This document shows, one piece after another, positions 7,216 through 15,949 of a stretch of DNA of 64,000 nucleotides. Made by a program: the position numbers and the translations under genes. A model generated the notes under the pieces. The model did no database searches. It was not told where the DNA came from and saw nothing but the letters and a program-made list of their open reading frames with translations. Within the stretch, counting starts at the first letter, position 1, and every line of letters begins with the position of its first letter. Source of the stretch: Allomuricauda ruestringensis DSM 13258 (lineage in GTDB: Bacteria; Bacteroidota; Bacteroidia; Flavobacteriales; Flavobacteriaceae); the NCBI RefSeq assembly GCF_000224085.1, contig NC_015945.1, positions 1,933,501 to 1,997,500 of the forward strand, in the 5' to 3' direction.

Positions 7216-9600
7216 ATGACAGACTCGACCTGTTATCATTGTGGAGACGAGTGCGGTAAAAGTTACGTTCAGTTTGATGATAAAGATTTTTGTTGCAATG
7301 GTTGCAAAACCGTTTACGAGATTTTTACGTCCAATGGCTTGTCCACCTATTACGAAATAGAAGGCAAGGCAGGAACCACGCCTAACGAAATCCGTCAGAA
7401 ATACGATTTTTTGGACAACCAAGAAATTGTACAGAAACTTGTGGAGTTTGACGAAGAAGGCGTGCAGGTGGTGAGTTTGAGTATTCCCGCCATTCATTGC
7501 AGCTCCTGTATCTGGGTGCTGGAAAACCTGAACAAGCTACATTCGGCCATTAAAGTCTCTCAGGTCGATTTCCCAAAGAAAACCATCCGAGTTACCTATA
7601 AAACAGAAGATTTTTCCCTGAAAGCGCTAGTACTTTTGTTGGGCAGCATTGGGTACGAACCTTATATTTCTCTGGAGGAATACAACAAGAAAGCAAAAAA
7701 AGTAGACCGTTCCCTAATCTATAAGTTGGGTGTTGCGGGTTTTGCCTTTGGCAATGTAATGCTGTTCTCCTTTCCCGAGTATTTTGAAGTCGAAGAATTT
7801 TGGTTGGACCAATACAAGCAGGTTTTCCGCTGGTTGATGTTCGCCTTTTCCCTCCCTGTGGTGTTTTATGCTGGTCAAGATTATTTTATCTCGGCCTACA
7901 AGGGCATCCGTTCCAAATTATTGAATATTGATGTGCCCATTGCCTTGGGGATTTTGACTCTTTTTCTGAGAAGTACGGCTGATATTGTTTTTGATTTGGG
8001 TTCTGGCTTTTTTGATAGTCTCACGGGCTTGGTCTTTTTTCTGTTATTGGGGAAATTTTTTCAGCAAAAGACCTACGCCTACCTCTCATTTGAGCGGGAT
8101 TACAAATCCTATTTTCCCATAGCCGTTACCCGTTTGAAGCAAAATGGAGAAGAAGAAAACATTCAAATTTATAATATCAAAGTAGGGGATAGGATACTGA
8201 TTCGAAGCCACGAAATTATCCCTGTGGATTGCATCCTGATCAAAGGAAACGCAGAGATAGATTACAGTTTTGTAACGGGCGAATCCGAAGCAGTTTTTAA
8301 AGGATCGGGAGAAAAACTGTTTGCAGGCGGAAAACAGCTTTCAGGAGTTTTGGAAGTTAAAGTGTTAAAATCCGTTTCCCAAAGTTATTTGACGCAACTC
8401 TGGGGCAACTCCGTATTTTCCAAAGACAAGGCAAGTCAGTTCCAGACCCTTACCGATAGTATTGGAAAGCGATTCACCATTGCTGTTTTGAGTATTGCCA
8501 CTGTGGCCACCATTTTTTGGCTGATTTTTGATCCAAGTTTGGCACTTAACGTGTTCACCTCGGTATTGATTATCGCCTGTCCGTGTGCCATTGCCTTGGC
8601 GGCCCCATTTACCTTGGGAAATATGCTACGCATTTTTGGGAAACATAAATTCTATTTGAAGAATACCAATGTAATTGAAAGGCTTTCCAAAATAGGTACG
8701 GCCATTTTTGATAAAACAGGAACCCTGACCACCAATGTAAAAGACACCATCCATTATGAAGGAATGGAACTGACCGAAGAGGAAACAGCACTTTTAAAGA
8801 CAACCCTAAGGGCATCCAACCACCCGTTGAGCCGATCACTCTACACTATTTTAAAATCCAATGCCATCATGACTCTTGAGGAATTCCAAGAACATACCGG
8901 AAAAGGTATCGAGGGAAAATATAAGGAGCACTCCATAAAAGTGGGGTCGGCATCCTATGTGGGAGGGAGCAAGTCCAATACATTGACCAATACTTCGGTC
9001 TACGTAAGTGCCGATGAAGATTTTAAGGGACGGTTCGTGTTCAAAAACACCTATCGCGATGGGATGAGCCAAATTTTTGATGAGCTGTCCACCGATATGG
9101 AACTGGGCATTCTTTCGGGGGATAACGATGGGGAAAAAGAGCAGTTGCAAAAAGTACTTCCGGCAAAAACAAGAATGCTGTTCGACCAAAAACCCGAGGA
9201 TAAGTTGGAATATATCAAACATTTACAGGAAAAACACAAAGTTTTGATGGTGGGCGATGGTTTGAACGATGCGGGGGCCTTGGCCCAAAGCGATGTGGGT
9301 TTGGCCGTTTCGGAGAACATCAACGTGTTCTCGCCAGCTTGTGATGGCATTTTGGATGCAAATAGGTTGCGAATGCTGCCAAAGTTCATAAAACTGTCCA
9401 AAAAGTCCATTCGCATTATAAAAATGAGTTTTTTGTTGTCGCTCTGTTACAATGTCGTGGGATTGTATTTTGCCGTTACAGGTCAGTTGCAACCTGTGAT
9501 TGCTGCTATTCTGATGCCGTTGAGCTCTATCAGTATTGTGGTGTTCACCACCTTGGCGACCAATTACCTCGGTAAAGATTTAAAAATTTTAGAAAGCTGA
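7216..9600 (+). CDS. ccoI: Copper P1B-type ATPase for cbb3 oxidase assembly (CcoI/FixI)
   Basis: A 794-residue heavy-metal P-type ATPase of the inner membrane that supplies copper for the CuB centre of cbb3 oxidase. It starts with a Cys-rich metal-binding segment (C6, C9, C13, C26, C27, C30), then an HMA domain with CSSC at 95-98. The transmembrane ion site is C455-P456-C457. The phosphorylation motif DKTGTLT begins at D499, followed by the SNHPLSRS signature and the hinge GDGLNDAGAL. Length and the N-terminal Cys-rich extension fit the CcoI branch rather than CopA. It is the first gene of the cco operon, directly behind the FNR-type promoter, and ccoS follows 59 bp downstream. Confidence 0.95.
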   Translation: MTDSTCYHCGDECGKSYVQFDDKDFCCNGCKTVYEIFTSNGLSTYYEIEGKAGTTPNEIRQKYDFLDNQEIVQKLVEFDEEGVQVVSLSIPAIHCSSCIWVLENLNKLHSAIKVSQVDFPKKTIRVTYKTEDFSLKALVLLLGSIGYEPYISLEEYNKKAKKVDRSLIYKLGVAGFAFGNVMLFSFPEYFEVEEFWLDQYKQVFRWLMFAFSLPVVFYAGQDYFISAYKGIRSKLLNIDVPIALGILTLFLRSTADIVFDLGSGFFDSLTGLVFFLLLGKFFQQKTYAYLSFERDYKSYFPIAVTRLKQNGEEENIQIYNIKVGDRILIRSHEIIPVDCILIKGNAEIDYSFVTGESEAVFKGSGEKLFAGGKQLSGVLEVKVLKSVSQSYLTQLWGNSVFSKDKASQFQTLTDSIGKRFTIAVLSIATVATIFWLIFDPSLALNVFTSVLIIACPCAIALAAPFTLGNMLRIFGKHKFYLKNTNVIERLSKIGTAIFDKTGTLTTNVKDTIHYEGMELTEEETALLKTTLRASNHPLSRSLYTILKSNAIMTLEEFQEHTGKGIEGKYKEHSIKVGSASYVGGSKSNTLTNTSVYVSADEDFKGRFVFKNTYRDGMSQIFDELSTDMELGILSGDNDGEKEQLQKVLPAKTRMLFDQKPEDKLEYIKHLQEKHKVLMVGDGLNDAGALAQSDVGLAVSENINVFSPACDGILDANRLRMLPKFIKLSKKSIRIIKMSFLLSLCYNVVGLYFAVTGQLQPVIAAILMPLSSISIVVFTTLATNYLGKDLKILES

Positions 9601-9659
9601 TTTATGTCATTTTTTGAGGAATACCATCATAGTAGTTTTATCCCTAAATTCAGGCAGGT

Positions 9660-9869
9660 ATGAGTGTTATTTATGTGTTGTTGGCCATTAGCATAACGGT
9701 GGCCGTAATCTTTTTTGTAGCCTTTGTTTTCTCGGTAAAAAGCGGACAATACGATGACACCTATACCCCATCGGTAAGAATGTTGTTCGAGGATGAGGTG
9801 GTTAAGGACAAGGAAAAATCAAACCCAAATAAAAAGGAAATCAAACAAACTAAAAGTACAAACCAATAA
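9660..9869 (+). CDS. ccoS: cbb3 oxidase assembly protein CcoS
   Basis: A 69-residue protein with one N-terminal membrane helix (about 3-26) and the family signature 'SGQYDD..TPSVRML' (about 32-45). A lysine-rich tail follows. CcoS is needed to insert the haem and copper cofactors into the cbb3 catalytic subunit. The stop is 2 bp before the start of ccoNO, so translation is probably coupled. Confidence 0.9.
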   Translation: MSVIYVLLAISITVAVIFFVAFVFSVKSGQYDDTYTPSVRMLFEDEVVKDKEKSNPNKKEIKQTKSTNQ

Positions 9870-9871
9870 AT

Positions 9872-12055
9872 ATGGAAATACAACAGTTCCGTTACGATAA
9901 CAAAATCGTACAAAAGTTCTTATACGCTACCATTTTATGGGGCGTAGTGGGTATGTCAGTAGGCCTTTTGCTGGCCTTTATGTTTTTGTTCCCCAATGTT
10001 ACAGAGGGTATTTCATGGTTGAGTTTTGGGCGTTTGCGTCCATTACATACCAACGCCGTGATCTTTGCATTTGTGGGGAACGCCATTTTTGCAGGGGTGT
10101 ATTACTCGCTGCAACGCTTGCTGAAGGCAAGAATGTTCAGTGACGCCTTGAGCAACATCAACTTCTGGGGTTGGCAAATGATCATTGTCGCCGCAGCGAT
10201 CACACTTCCATTGGGGTATACCACCACCAAGGAATATGCCGAGTTGGAATGGCCCATAGATATTGCCATTGCCATTGTGTGGGTAGTCTTTGGATGGAAC
10301 ATGATCGGTACCATCCTCAAAAGGCGACAAAGGCACTTGTATGTGGCTATCTGGTTCTACTTGGCCACATTTGTTACCGTTGCCGTGCTGCACATTTTTA
10401 ATAGCTTGGAGCTACCGGTATCTGCACTGAAGAGTTATTCTGTGTATGCTGGTGTGCAAGATGCTTTGGTACAATGGTGGTACGGGCACAATGCGGTGGC
10501 ATTCTTTTTGACCACGCCTTTCTTGGGGTTGATGTACTACTTTGTTCCCAAAGCGGCGAACAGGCCCATTTACTCCTATAGACTGTCCATCGTCCACTTT
10601 TGGTCGTTGATATTCATTTATATCTGGGCAGGTCCCCACCACTTGTTGTATTCTTCCTTGCCCGATTGGGCACAGAACTTGGGTGTGGTATTCTCCATAA
10701 TGTTGCTGGCACCATCTTGGGGTGGTATGATCAACGGATTGTTGACCCTCCGTGGTGTTTGGGACAAAGTGCGTACCGATGCCACATTAAAATTTATGGT
10801 GGTAGCCATTACAGGTTATGGTATGGCTACCTTTGAAGGTCCCCTGTTGTCTTTGAAAAACGTAAATGCCATTGCTCACTTTAGTGACTGGATCATTGCC
10901 CACGTTCACGTAGGTGCTTTGGCCTGGAACGGATTCTTGACCTTTGGTATGATCTACTGGTTGGTGCCACGAATGTTCAAAACAAATTTGCACTCGAAAA
11001 GATTGGCGAACTTCCACTTCTGGATAGGAACCTTGGGTATTGTATTGTATGCCCTGCCCATGTACGTAGCTGGATTTACCCAAGCCTTGATGTGGAAAGA
11101 ATTCAACCCAGATGGTACCTTGGTATACGGTAACTTCTTGGAAACTGTTACACAAATCATCCCCATGTATTGGATGAGGGCAATCGGAGGTTCGTTGTAT
11201 ATCCTTGGTATGTTCGTGTTGCTTTACAATATCGTGATGACAATCAGGTCTGGTAGCAAGGTTGAAGATGAAGCAGCAGAAGCTCCGGCATTGGAACGTG
11301 TTGCAAAACGAAGAGTGGCTGGCGAAACCTTCCACAATTGGTTGGAAAGAAAACCGGTTCAGCTGACCATCTTGGCCACCGTGGCTATTTTGATTGGGGG
11401 TATTGTTCAGATTGTCCCAACAATTTTGGTGAAATCCAACATTCCGACCATTACGAGTGTTAAACCGTATACTCCACTGGAATTGGAAGGTAGGGACCTT
11501 TACATTCGAGAAGGTTGTGTGGGTTGTCACTCGCAAATGGTCAGACCATTCCGTAGTGAGGTGGAACGCTATGGCGAATATGCCAAAGCGGGGGAGTTTG
11601 TTTACGACCACCCATTCCTTTGGGGCAGTAAGCGTACAGGTCCAGACTTGTTGCGCGTTGGGGGCAAATACTCCGATAGCTGGCATTTAAACCACATGTA
11701 CGACCCTCAAAGTACCTCGGCAGGTTCCATAATGCCATCGTATGAGTGGTTGGTGACGGATGAACACGACCGTAGCGATGTTCAAGCTAAAATGGAGGCT
11801 ATGGTAAAATTGGGTGTACCATATACTGATGATGACATTGCCAACGCTCCGCAATCCATGGCAGAGCAAGCAGCCCAAATAGAGAAGAGCCTGTACACAG
11901 ACCCAGAATTCGAAAAAACCTACGAAGCGGATAAAAAATACGCAGAGGAAAACGGATTGGAATTTGTGGAAATGCGCGATCGCGAAATCGTAGCCTTGAT
12001 TGCTTATCTGCAACGATTGGGCACCGATATTAAGATTACTAATACTGAAGAATAG
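9872..12055 (+). CDS. ccoN: cbb3-type cytochrome c oxidase, fused subunits I and II (CcoN-CcoO)
   Basis: A 727-residue inner-membrane fusion of the catalytic CcoN and the mono-haem CcoO subunit, which are separate proteins in Proteobacteria. CcoN ligands are visible: H59 in 'RLRPLHTN' (haem b), H206 in 'WWYGHNAVAF' (CuB, beside Y204), H256/H257 in 'GPHHLL' (CuB), and H344/H346 in 'AHVHVGAL' (haems). After about residue 495 comes a single membrane helix and the CcoO part with haem-c site CVGCH (549-553) followed by 'SQMVRPF'. It reduces oxygen with high affinity and pumps protons. The fusion is usual in Bacteroidota. ccoQ starts 83 bp downstream. Confidence 0.96.
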   Translation: MEIQQFRYDNKIVQKFLYATILWGVVGMSVGLLLAFMFLFPNVTEGISWLSFGRLRPLHTNAVIFAFVGNAIFAGVYYSLQRLLKARMFSDALSNINFWGWQMIIVAAAITLPLGYTTTKEYAELEWPIDIAIAIVWVVFGWNMIGTILKRRQRHLYVAIWFYLATFVTVAVLHIFNSLELPVSALKSYSVYAGVQDALVQWWYGHNAVAFFLTTPFLGLMYYFVPKAANRPIYSYRLSIVHFWSLIFIYIWAGPHHLLYSSLPDWAQNLGVVFSIMLLAPSWGGMINGLLTLRGVWDKVRTDATLKFMVVAITGYGMATFEGPLLSLKNVNAIAHFSDWIIAHVHVGALAWNGFLTFGMIYWLVPRMFKTNLHSKRLANFHFWIGTLGIVLYALPMYVAGFTQALMWKEFNPDGTLVYGNFLETVTQIIPMYWMRAIGGSLYILGMFVLLYNIVMTIRSGSKVEDEAAEAPALERVAKRRVAGETFHNWLERKPVQLTILATVAILIGGIVQIVPTILVKSNIPTITSVKPYTPLELEGRDLYIREGCVGCHSQMVRPFRSEVERYGEYAKAGEFVYDHPFLWGSKRTGPDLLRVGGKYSDSWHLNHMYDPQSTSAGSIMPSYEWLVTDEHDRSDVQAKMEAMVKLGVPYTDDDIANAPQSMAEQAAQIEKSLYTDPEFEKTYEADKKYAEENGLEFVEMRDREIVALIAYLQRLGTDIKITNTEE

Positions 12056-12138
12056 AGAAAAAATCATGAACCAAGAGTCAAGACAGAAGCCATCAAAATA
12101 TAGTGCCTTGATTCTTGCATCAAAAATCTAATATAACC

Positions 12139-12327
12139 ATGTTGAAATTTGTAAAAGAACATATGGAAACCATTGATGGGATAGCCAACTACCCCATGGT
12201 TTCCCTGCTCATCTTCTTTGTCTTTTTCGTTCTCTTGTTCTGGTGGGTATTTACCGCTACCAAGGAACACATAAGGGAGATGTCCGAACTGCCATTGGAT
12301 AACGATGATCAACAACACAAACTATAA
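12139..12327 (+). CDS. ccoQ: cbb3 oxidase small subunit (CcoQ-like)
   Basis: A 62-residue membrane protein with one hydrophobic helix (about 16-36) and a charged tail, starting 'MLKFVKEHMETIDG'. Position between ccoNO and ccoP, size and topology fit CcoQ, which stabilises the oxidase complex; the sequence alone is too short for certainty. I chose the ATG at 12139. An earlier in-frame start at 12115 would add eight residues with no family resemblance. The stop is 4 bp before the ccoP start. Confidence 0.78.
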   Translation: MLKFVKEHMETIDGIANYPMVSLLIFFVFFVLLFWWVFTATKEHIREMSELPLDNDDQQHKL

Positions 12328-12331
12328 CATT

Positions 12332-13225
12332 ATGAGTACAAAAACACCTTGGTGGATACGAGTCCCGGTTTTATTCTTTTTGATCTTCGGATTGATGGAG
12401 TTTTTTATAGACTCCGGTGACAAACCCGCAATACTTGAATATCCCATCACGCAGTTTTTTATGCTGTTGGTATTGATGATCCTTATTGCCATTGAATTGA
12501 TTTTGAATTCTATAGAGAACATTATGTTCCAAACCCTTTCCGAAGAAAGCAAGGAACGTTACCTGGAAACCAAAAGCAAGAAATTTGAATGGACATGGGC
12601 CAAAAACCTCATGAAAAAATTGACCAAGAGCCGAGCCATTGAAAAAGAAGGTGAAATTGTCTTAGATCACAATTATGATGGTATCCGCGAGCTGGACAAT
12701 GTGCTCCCGCCTTGGTGGGTGTACCTTTTCTACGCGACCATTGTTTTTGCAGTTGTTTATTTAGTGCGCTTCCACGTTATTGGAGATTATACACAGGAAC
12801 AGGAATACGAACAGGAGGTGGCCGCTGCCCAAGCAGCTATTGAGGAGTATAAAAGAACTGCCAAAGACTTGGTGGATGCCAGTACTGTGGAGTTCCTTTC
12901 GGATGAATCCGACTTGGCTGCAGGAGAGAAAATATTCCAGACCAATTGTGTTGCTTGCCACATGGCCGATGGCGGAGGGGGAATTGGACCAAACCTGACC
13001 GATAAGTATTGGATTTTGGGTGGAGGCATCAAAAATGTGTTTTCCACAATTTCCGAAGGGGGCCGCGATGGTAAAGGGATGATTGCATGGAAACAAACCT
13101 TAAAACCGGTCGAAATGGCTCAGGTGGCCAGTTACATAATTACTTTGGGTGGAACCACACCTGCCAATCCAAAGGAACCTGAAGGGGATATTTGGGTAGA
13201 TCCAGATGCTCCTGATGAAAATTAA
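12332..13225 (+). CDS. ccoP: cbb3 oxidase subunit III, mono-haem cytochrome c (CcoP)
   Basis: A 297-residue membrane-anchored cytochrome. Two hydrophobic segments lie at about 8-25 and 40-60. The CcoP signature 'LDNVLPPWWVYLFY' (121-134) leads into a third helix. The cytochrome c domain has one haem site, CVACH (206-210), with probable axial Met at 250 in 'GKGMIAW'. Proteobacterial CcoP has two haem sites, so this is the shorter one-haem type. It passes electrons to CcoO/CcoN. The ATG at 12332 is preferred because earlier in-frame starts overlap ccoQ. A nested hairpin follows before ccoG. Confidence 0.92.
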   Translation: MSTKTPWWIRVPVLFFLIFGLMEFFIDSGDKPAILEYPITQFFMLLVLMILIAIELILNSIENIMFQTLSEESKERYLETKSKKFEWTWAKNLMKKLTKSRAIEKEGEIVLDHNYDGIRELDNVLPPWWVYLFYATIVFAVVYLVRFHVIGDYTQEQEYEQEVAAAQAAIEEYKRTAKDLVDASTVEFLSDESDLAAGEKIFQTNCVACHMADGGGGIGPNLTDKYWILGGGIKNVFSTISEGGRDGKGMIAWKQTLKPVEMAQVASYIITLGGTTPANPKEPEGDIWVDPDAPDEN

Positions 13226-13232
13226 GCAAACC

Positions 13233-13283
13233 GAACCTGATACGAAAAGCTGTGCCCCAAGAATTGGGGCCGGGTTCAGGTTC
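13233..13283 (+). other. Nested hairpin in the ccoP-ccoG intergenic RNA
   Basis: The outer arms GAACCTGA (13233-13240) and TCAGGTTC (13276-13283) pair perfectly. Inside them is a second perfect hairpin, GCCCCAA (13254-13260), loop GAA, TTGGGGC (13264-13270). No T run follows, so it is not a classical terminator. It could protect the upstream mRNA, act as a processing site or lower downstream expression. Confidence 0.55.
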
Positions 13284-13354
13284 TGGATAAGTTGCATCGA
13301 AACTCCCCTTGGGAGCGATGGTATCAAAACATTTATCCACAAACCACAAATGTG

Positions 13355-14764
13355 ATGGAAGAGAATTTTAGGGATTCCATAGGCACAATTACAGAAGAAG
13401 GGAAAAGAAATTGGATTTTCTCCAAGAAACCCAGTGGACGGTATTACAATTACCGAAAGTACGTTAGTTACTTTCTACTTATTTTCTTGATTGCAGCCCC
13501 TTTTGTTAAGATCAATGGGCACCAATTTTTGCTGTTCAATGTGTTGGACAGGCGTTTCAATATATTCGGACTTCCGTTTTGGCCCCAGGATTTTCACTTG
13601 ATTGTGGTGTCCATGATTATAGGGGTTGTTTTTATAGCACTATTTACAGTGGCCTACGGACGTATTTTCTGTGGGTGGATGTGCCCGCAGACCATTTTTT
13701 TGGAAATGGTATTCCGTCGTATTGAATATTGGATAGATGGAGATCGCGGAGCCCAGATGCGTTTGGCCAAAGCACCTTGGACCGGCAAAAAAATCAGGAA
13801 AAGAGTGTTGAAGTGGATTATTTTCTTCATCATCTCCTTTTTTATTGCCAATGTGTTCTTGGCGTACTTGATTGGAAGTGATCAGCTCCTATCATATATT
13901 ACCGATGGTCCCATGGCACATTTAGGTACCATGGTCCCGTTGCTGATTTTCACAGGGGTGTTTTATTTCATCTTTGCGTGGTTCAGGGAACAGGTATGCA
14001 TCATTGCTTGCCCTTATGGAAGGTTACAAGGTGTGCTTTTGGACAATAAATCCATAGTTGTGGCCTATGATCACAAACGTGGTGAAGGTGAAAACGGACG
14101 TAAAAAGTTCAGAAAAAATGAAGATCGGGAAGCACTAGGACATGGTGATTGTATTGATTGCCTCCAATGCGTGAATGTTTGCCCCACGGGGATAGATATC
14201 CGTAACGGAACCCAATTGGAATGTGTAAACTGTACCGCTTGTATTGATGAGTGCGATCACATTATGGAAAGTATCAATAAACCCAAAGGGTTGATCAGGT
14301 ACGCCAGTGAGGACGAGATCACCAATAAAAACAAGTTCAAGTTCACGCCACGTATGAAAGGCTATACGGCAGTACTTGTTGTGCTAACGGGCGTCCTTAT
14401 TGGAATGCTGTTCATGAGAAACGAGGTCGAGGCCAACGTGCTACGCTTGCCGGGCCAGTTGTACGAGCGCAAGGAAAACAATATCATCAGTAATGTGTAC
14501 ACCTATAAATTAGTGAACAAAACCACAAAGGATATCGAAAATGTTTCTTTTGAACTGATGTCGCACAATGGGGAGATCAAGATGGTTTCCCAAGATAAAT
14601 TTACCGTTTCTGCGGAAGAAATGGCAGAAGGGACATTGTTCATAGAAATAAACGCTTCTGCACTGAACGGAGATAAGGATAAGTTGAGGATAGGGGTGTA
14701 TAGTGGCGATAAGCTCATAGAAACTACAGTGACCCAGTTTTTGGCACCGAGGAGTTATAATTAA
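13355..14764 (+). CDS. ccoG: cbb3 oxidase accessory ferredoxin-like protein CcoG (FixG/RdxA)
   Basis: A 469-residue membrane iron-sulfur protein (from the ATG at 13355) needed for cbb3 biogenesis, probably through copper reduction. It shows several membrane helices, the motifs 'IFCGWMCPQTIF' and 'CIIACPYGRLQG', and a dicluster ferredoxin region from about 266 to 300 ('CIDCLQCVNVCP', 'CVNCTACIDEC'). A last helix and a C-terminal Ig-like domain (about 350-469) follow, as in FixG. A TTG start at 13292 would add 21 residues but runs close to the intergenic hairpin and has no family support. FixH follows 11 bp downstream. Confidence 0.93.
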   Translation: MEENFRDSIGTITEEGKRNWIFSKKPSGRYYNYRKYVSYFLLIFLIAAPFVKINGHQFLLFNVLDRRFNIFGLPFWPQDFHLIVVSMIIGVVFIALFTVAYGRIFCGWMCPQTIFLEMVFRRIEYWIDGDRGAQMRLAKAPWTGKKIRKRVLKWIIFFIISFFIANVFLAYLIGSDQLLSYITDGPMAHLGTMVPLLIFTGVFYFIFAWFREQVCIIACPYGRLQGVLLDNKSIVVAYDHKRGEGENGRKKFRKNEDREALGHGDCIDCLQCVNVCPTGIDIRNGTQLECVNCTACIDECDHIMESINKPKGLIRYASEDEITNKNKFKFTPRMKGYTAVLVVLTGVLIGMLFMRNEVEANVLRLPGQLYERKENNIISNVYTYKLVNKTTKDIENVSFELMSHNGEIKMVSQDKFTVSAEEMAEGTLFIEINASALNGDKDKLRIGVYSGDKLIETTVTQFLAPRSYN

Positions 14765-14775
14765 AAGATAATAAG

Positions 14776-15222
14776 ATGAAAATTAATTGGGGAACAGGAA
14801 TCGTATTGGCATTTATAGGTTTTATCACCTTCATTCTATACTTCGTCTTCAGGATGAGCACGGATGATAGTGCCAACCACGATTTGGTGACAGAGGAATA
14901 TTATAAAAAAGAATTGTCCTATCAGCAGGAGATAGATGCATCAAAAAAGGCTACGGAAATGAATGCCAACCTAAAGGTTGAAAAAACAGATGAAGGTTTG
15001 GTGGTTTATTTTCCAGAGCGTTTCGACTCCAAAAAAATAAGTGGAACAGTGTCCCTATACAGACCGTCTAACAAGCACTTGGACACAAACTTTCCTATAA
15101 GTTTGTCCAATACACATTTGCTCATACCTGACAATCGCTTGGTAGACGGTCGCTGGGACATTTCCATAAACTGGGAATACCAAGGTAATTCCTTTTTACA
15201 TAAAGAAAAATTGGTGTACTGA
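14776..15222 (+). CDS. ccoH: FixH/CcoH family cbb3 assembly protein
   Basis: A 148-residue protein with one N-terminal membrane helix (about 5-27) and an extracytoplasmic domain. The region after the helix reads 'ANHDLVTEEYYKKELSYQQE', typical of the FixH family. Between ccoG and the TauE-like gene it occupies the normal FixH place. It helps assemble or stabilise the oxidase. It ends 2 bp before the next start. Confidence 0.88.
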   Translation: MKINWGTGIVLAFIGFITFILYFVFRMSTDDSANHDLVTEEYYKKELSYQQEIDASKKATEMNANLKVEKTDEGLVVYFPERFDSKKISGTVSLYRPSNKHLDTNFPISLSNTHLLIPDNRLVDGRWDISINWEYQGNSFLHKEKLVY

Positions 15223-15224
15223 TC

Positions 15225-15935
15225 ATGTTGACATCTGCATTGGTTCTGGGACTTTTGGGAAGCCTGCACTGCTTGGGTATGTGTGGGCCAATTGCCTTTA
15301 TGCTGCCTTTGGACCAAAACAATGGTGTAAAAAAGACTGCACAACTATCCATCTACCACTTTGGGAGACTATTGGCATACGGAGTGATTGGTTTGTTGTT
15401 TGGACTTTTGGGCAAGGGATTGTCACTGTTTGGCATTCAGCAAAAGCTATCCATTGGAATAGGGGTGCTTATGATTGTACTGGTACTCATCCCAGGAAAA
15501 TACCTGAACGGACATAAACTATTATCACCCATATATTCCATTATTGGGAAGGTGAAATCCAAACTGGGGGCAGAACTCAAAAAGAAGACGCCCGATACCT
15601 TTTTGACCATTGGCTTTTTGAACGGCTTTTTGCCCTGTGGTCTGGTGTATATGGCGCTTTTGGGGGCTATTGCCATGGGCAGTCCTTTGGAAGGCGGTTT
15701 TTATATGATGATTTTTGGTCTGGGAACTGTGCCACTAATGTCATTGGTGGTATATTCAAAAGGAATGTTCAGTACAACCATTAAATCCAAAATACAGAAA
15801 TTGATACCGGTATTTGTGGTCATCATCGGTATATTGTTTATTGTACGTGGGCTGGGATTGGGAATACCCTATGTTTCCCCAAAGGCCGCACCTGCAGATT
15901 CAGTATCGGCGACCATTGAATGCCATCAACCCTAA
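15225..15935 (+). CDS. TauE/SafE-like (DsbD-type) membrane protein of the cco operon
   Basis: A 236-residue protein with about six membrane helices. Two conserved Cys motifs are present: 'GSLHCLGMCGPIAF' in the first helix and 'NGFLPCGLVYMALL' in the middle. These mark the DsbD-like transmembrane family often labelled 'sulfite exporter TauE/SafE' or UreH-like. In cco operons this protein is thought to take part in metal or thiol handling for oxidase maturation; that role is inferred from context. It is 2 bp from ccoH and 14 bp from the CoA-transferase gene. Confidence 0.82.
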   Translation: MLTSALVLGLLGSLHCLGMCGPIAFMLPLDQNNGVKKTAQLSIYHFGRLLAYGVIGLLFGLLGKGLSLFGIQQKLSIGIGVLMIVLVLIPGKYLNGHKLLSPIYSIIGKVKSKLGAELKKKTPDTFLTIGFLNGFLPCGLVYMALLGAIAMGSPLEGGFYMMIFGLGTVPLMSLVVYSKGMFSTTIKSKIQKLIPVFVVIIGILFIVRGLGLGIPYVSPKAAPADSVSATIECHQP

Positions 15936-15949
15936 AAATATAATCCAAA

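Noticed and set aside
10787..11686. 299-codon reading frame antisense to ccoNO
   Set aside because: The plus strand encodes an unmistakable oxidase here; the long antisense frame follows from its codon composition.
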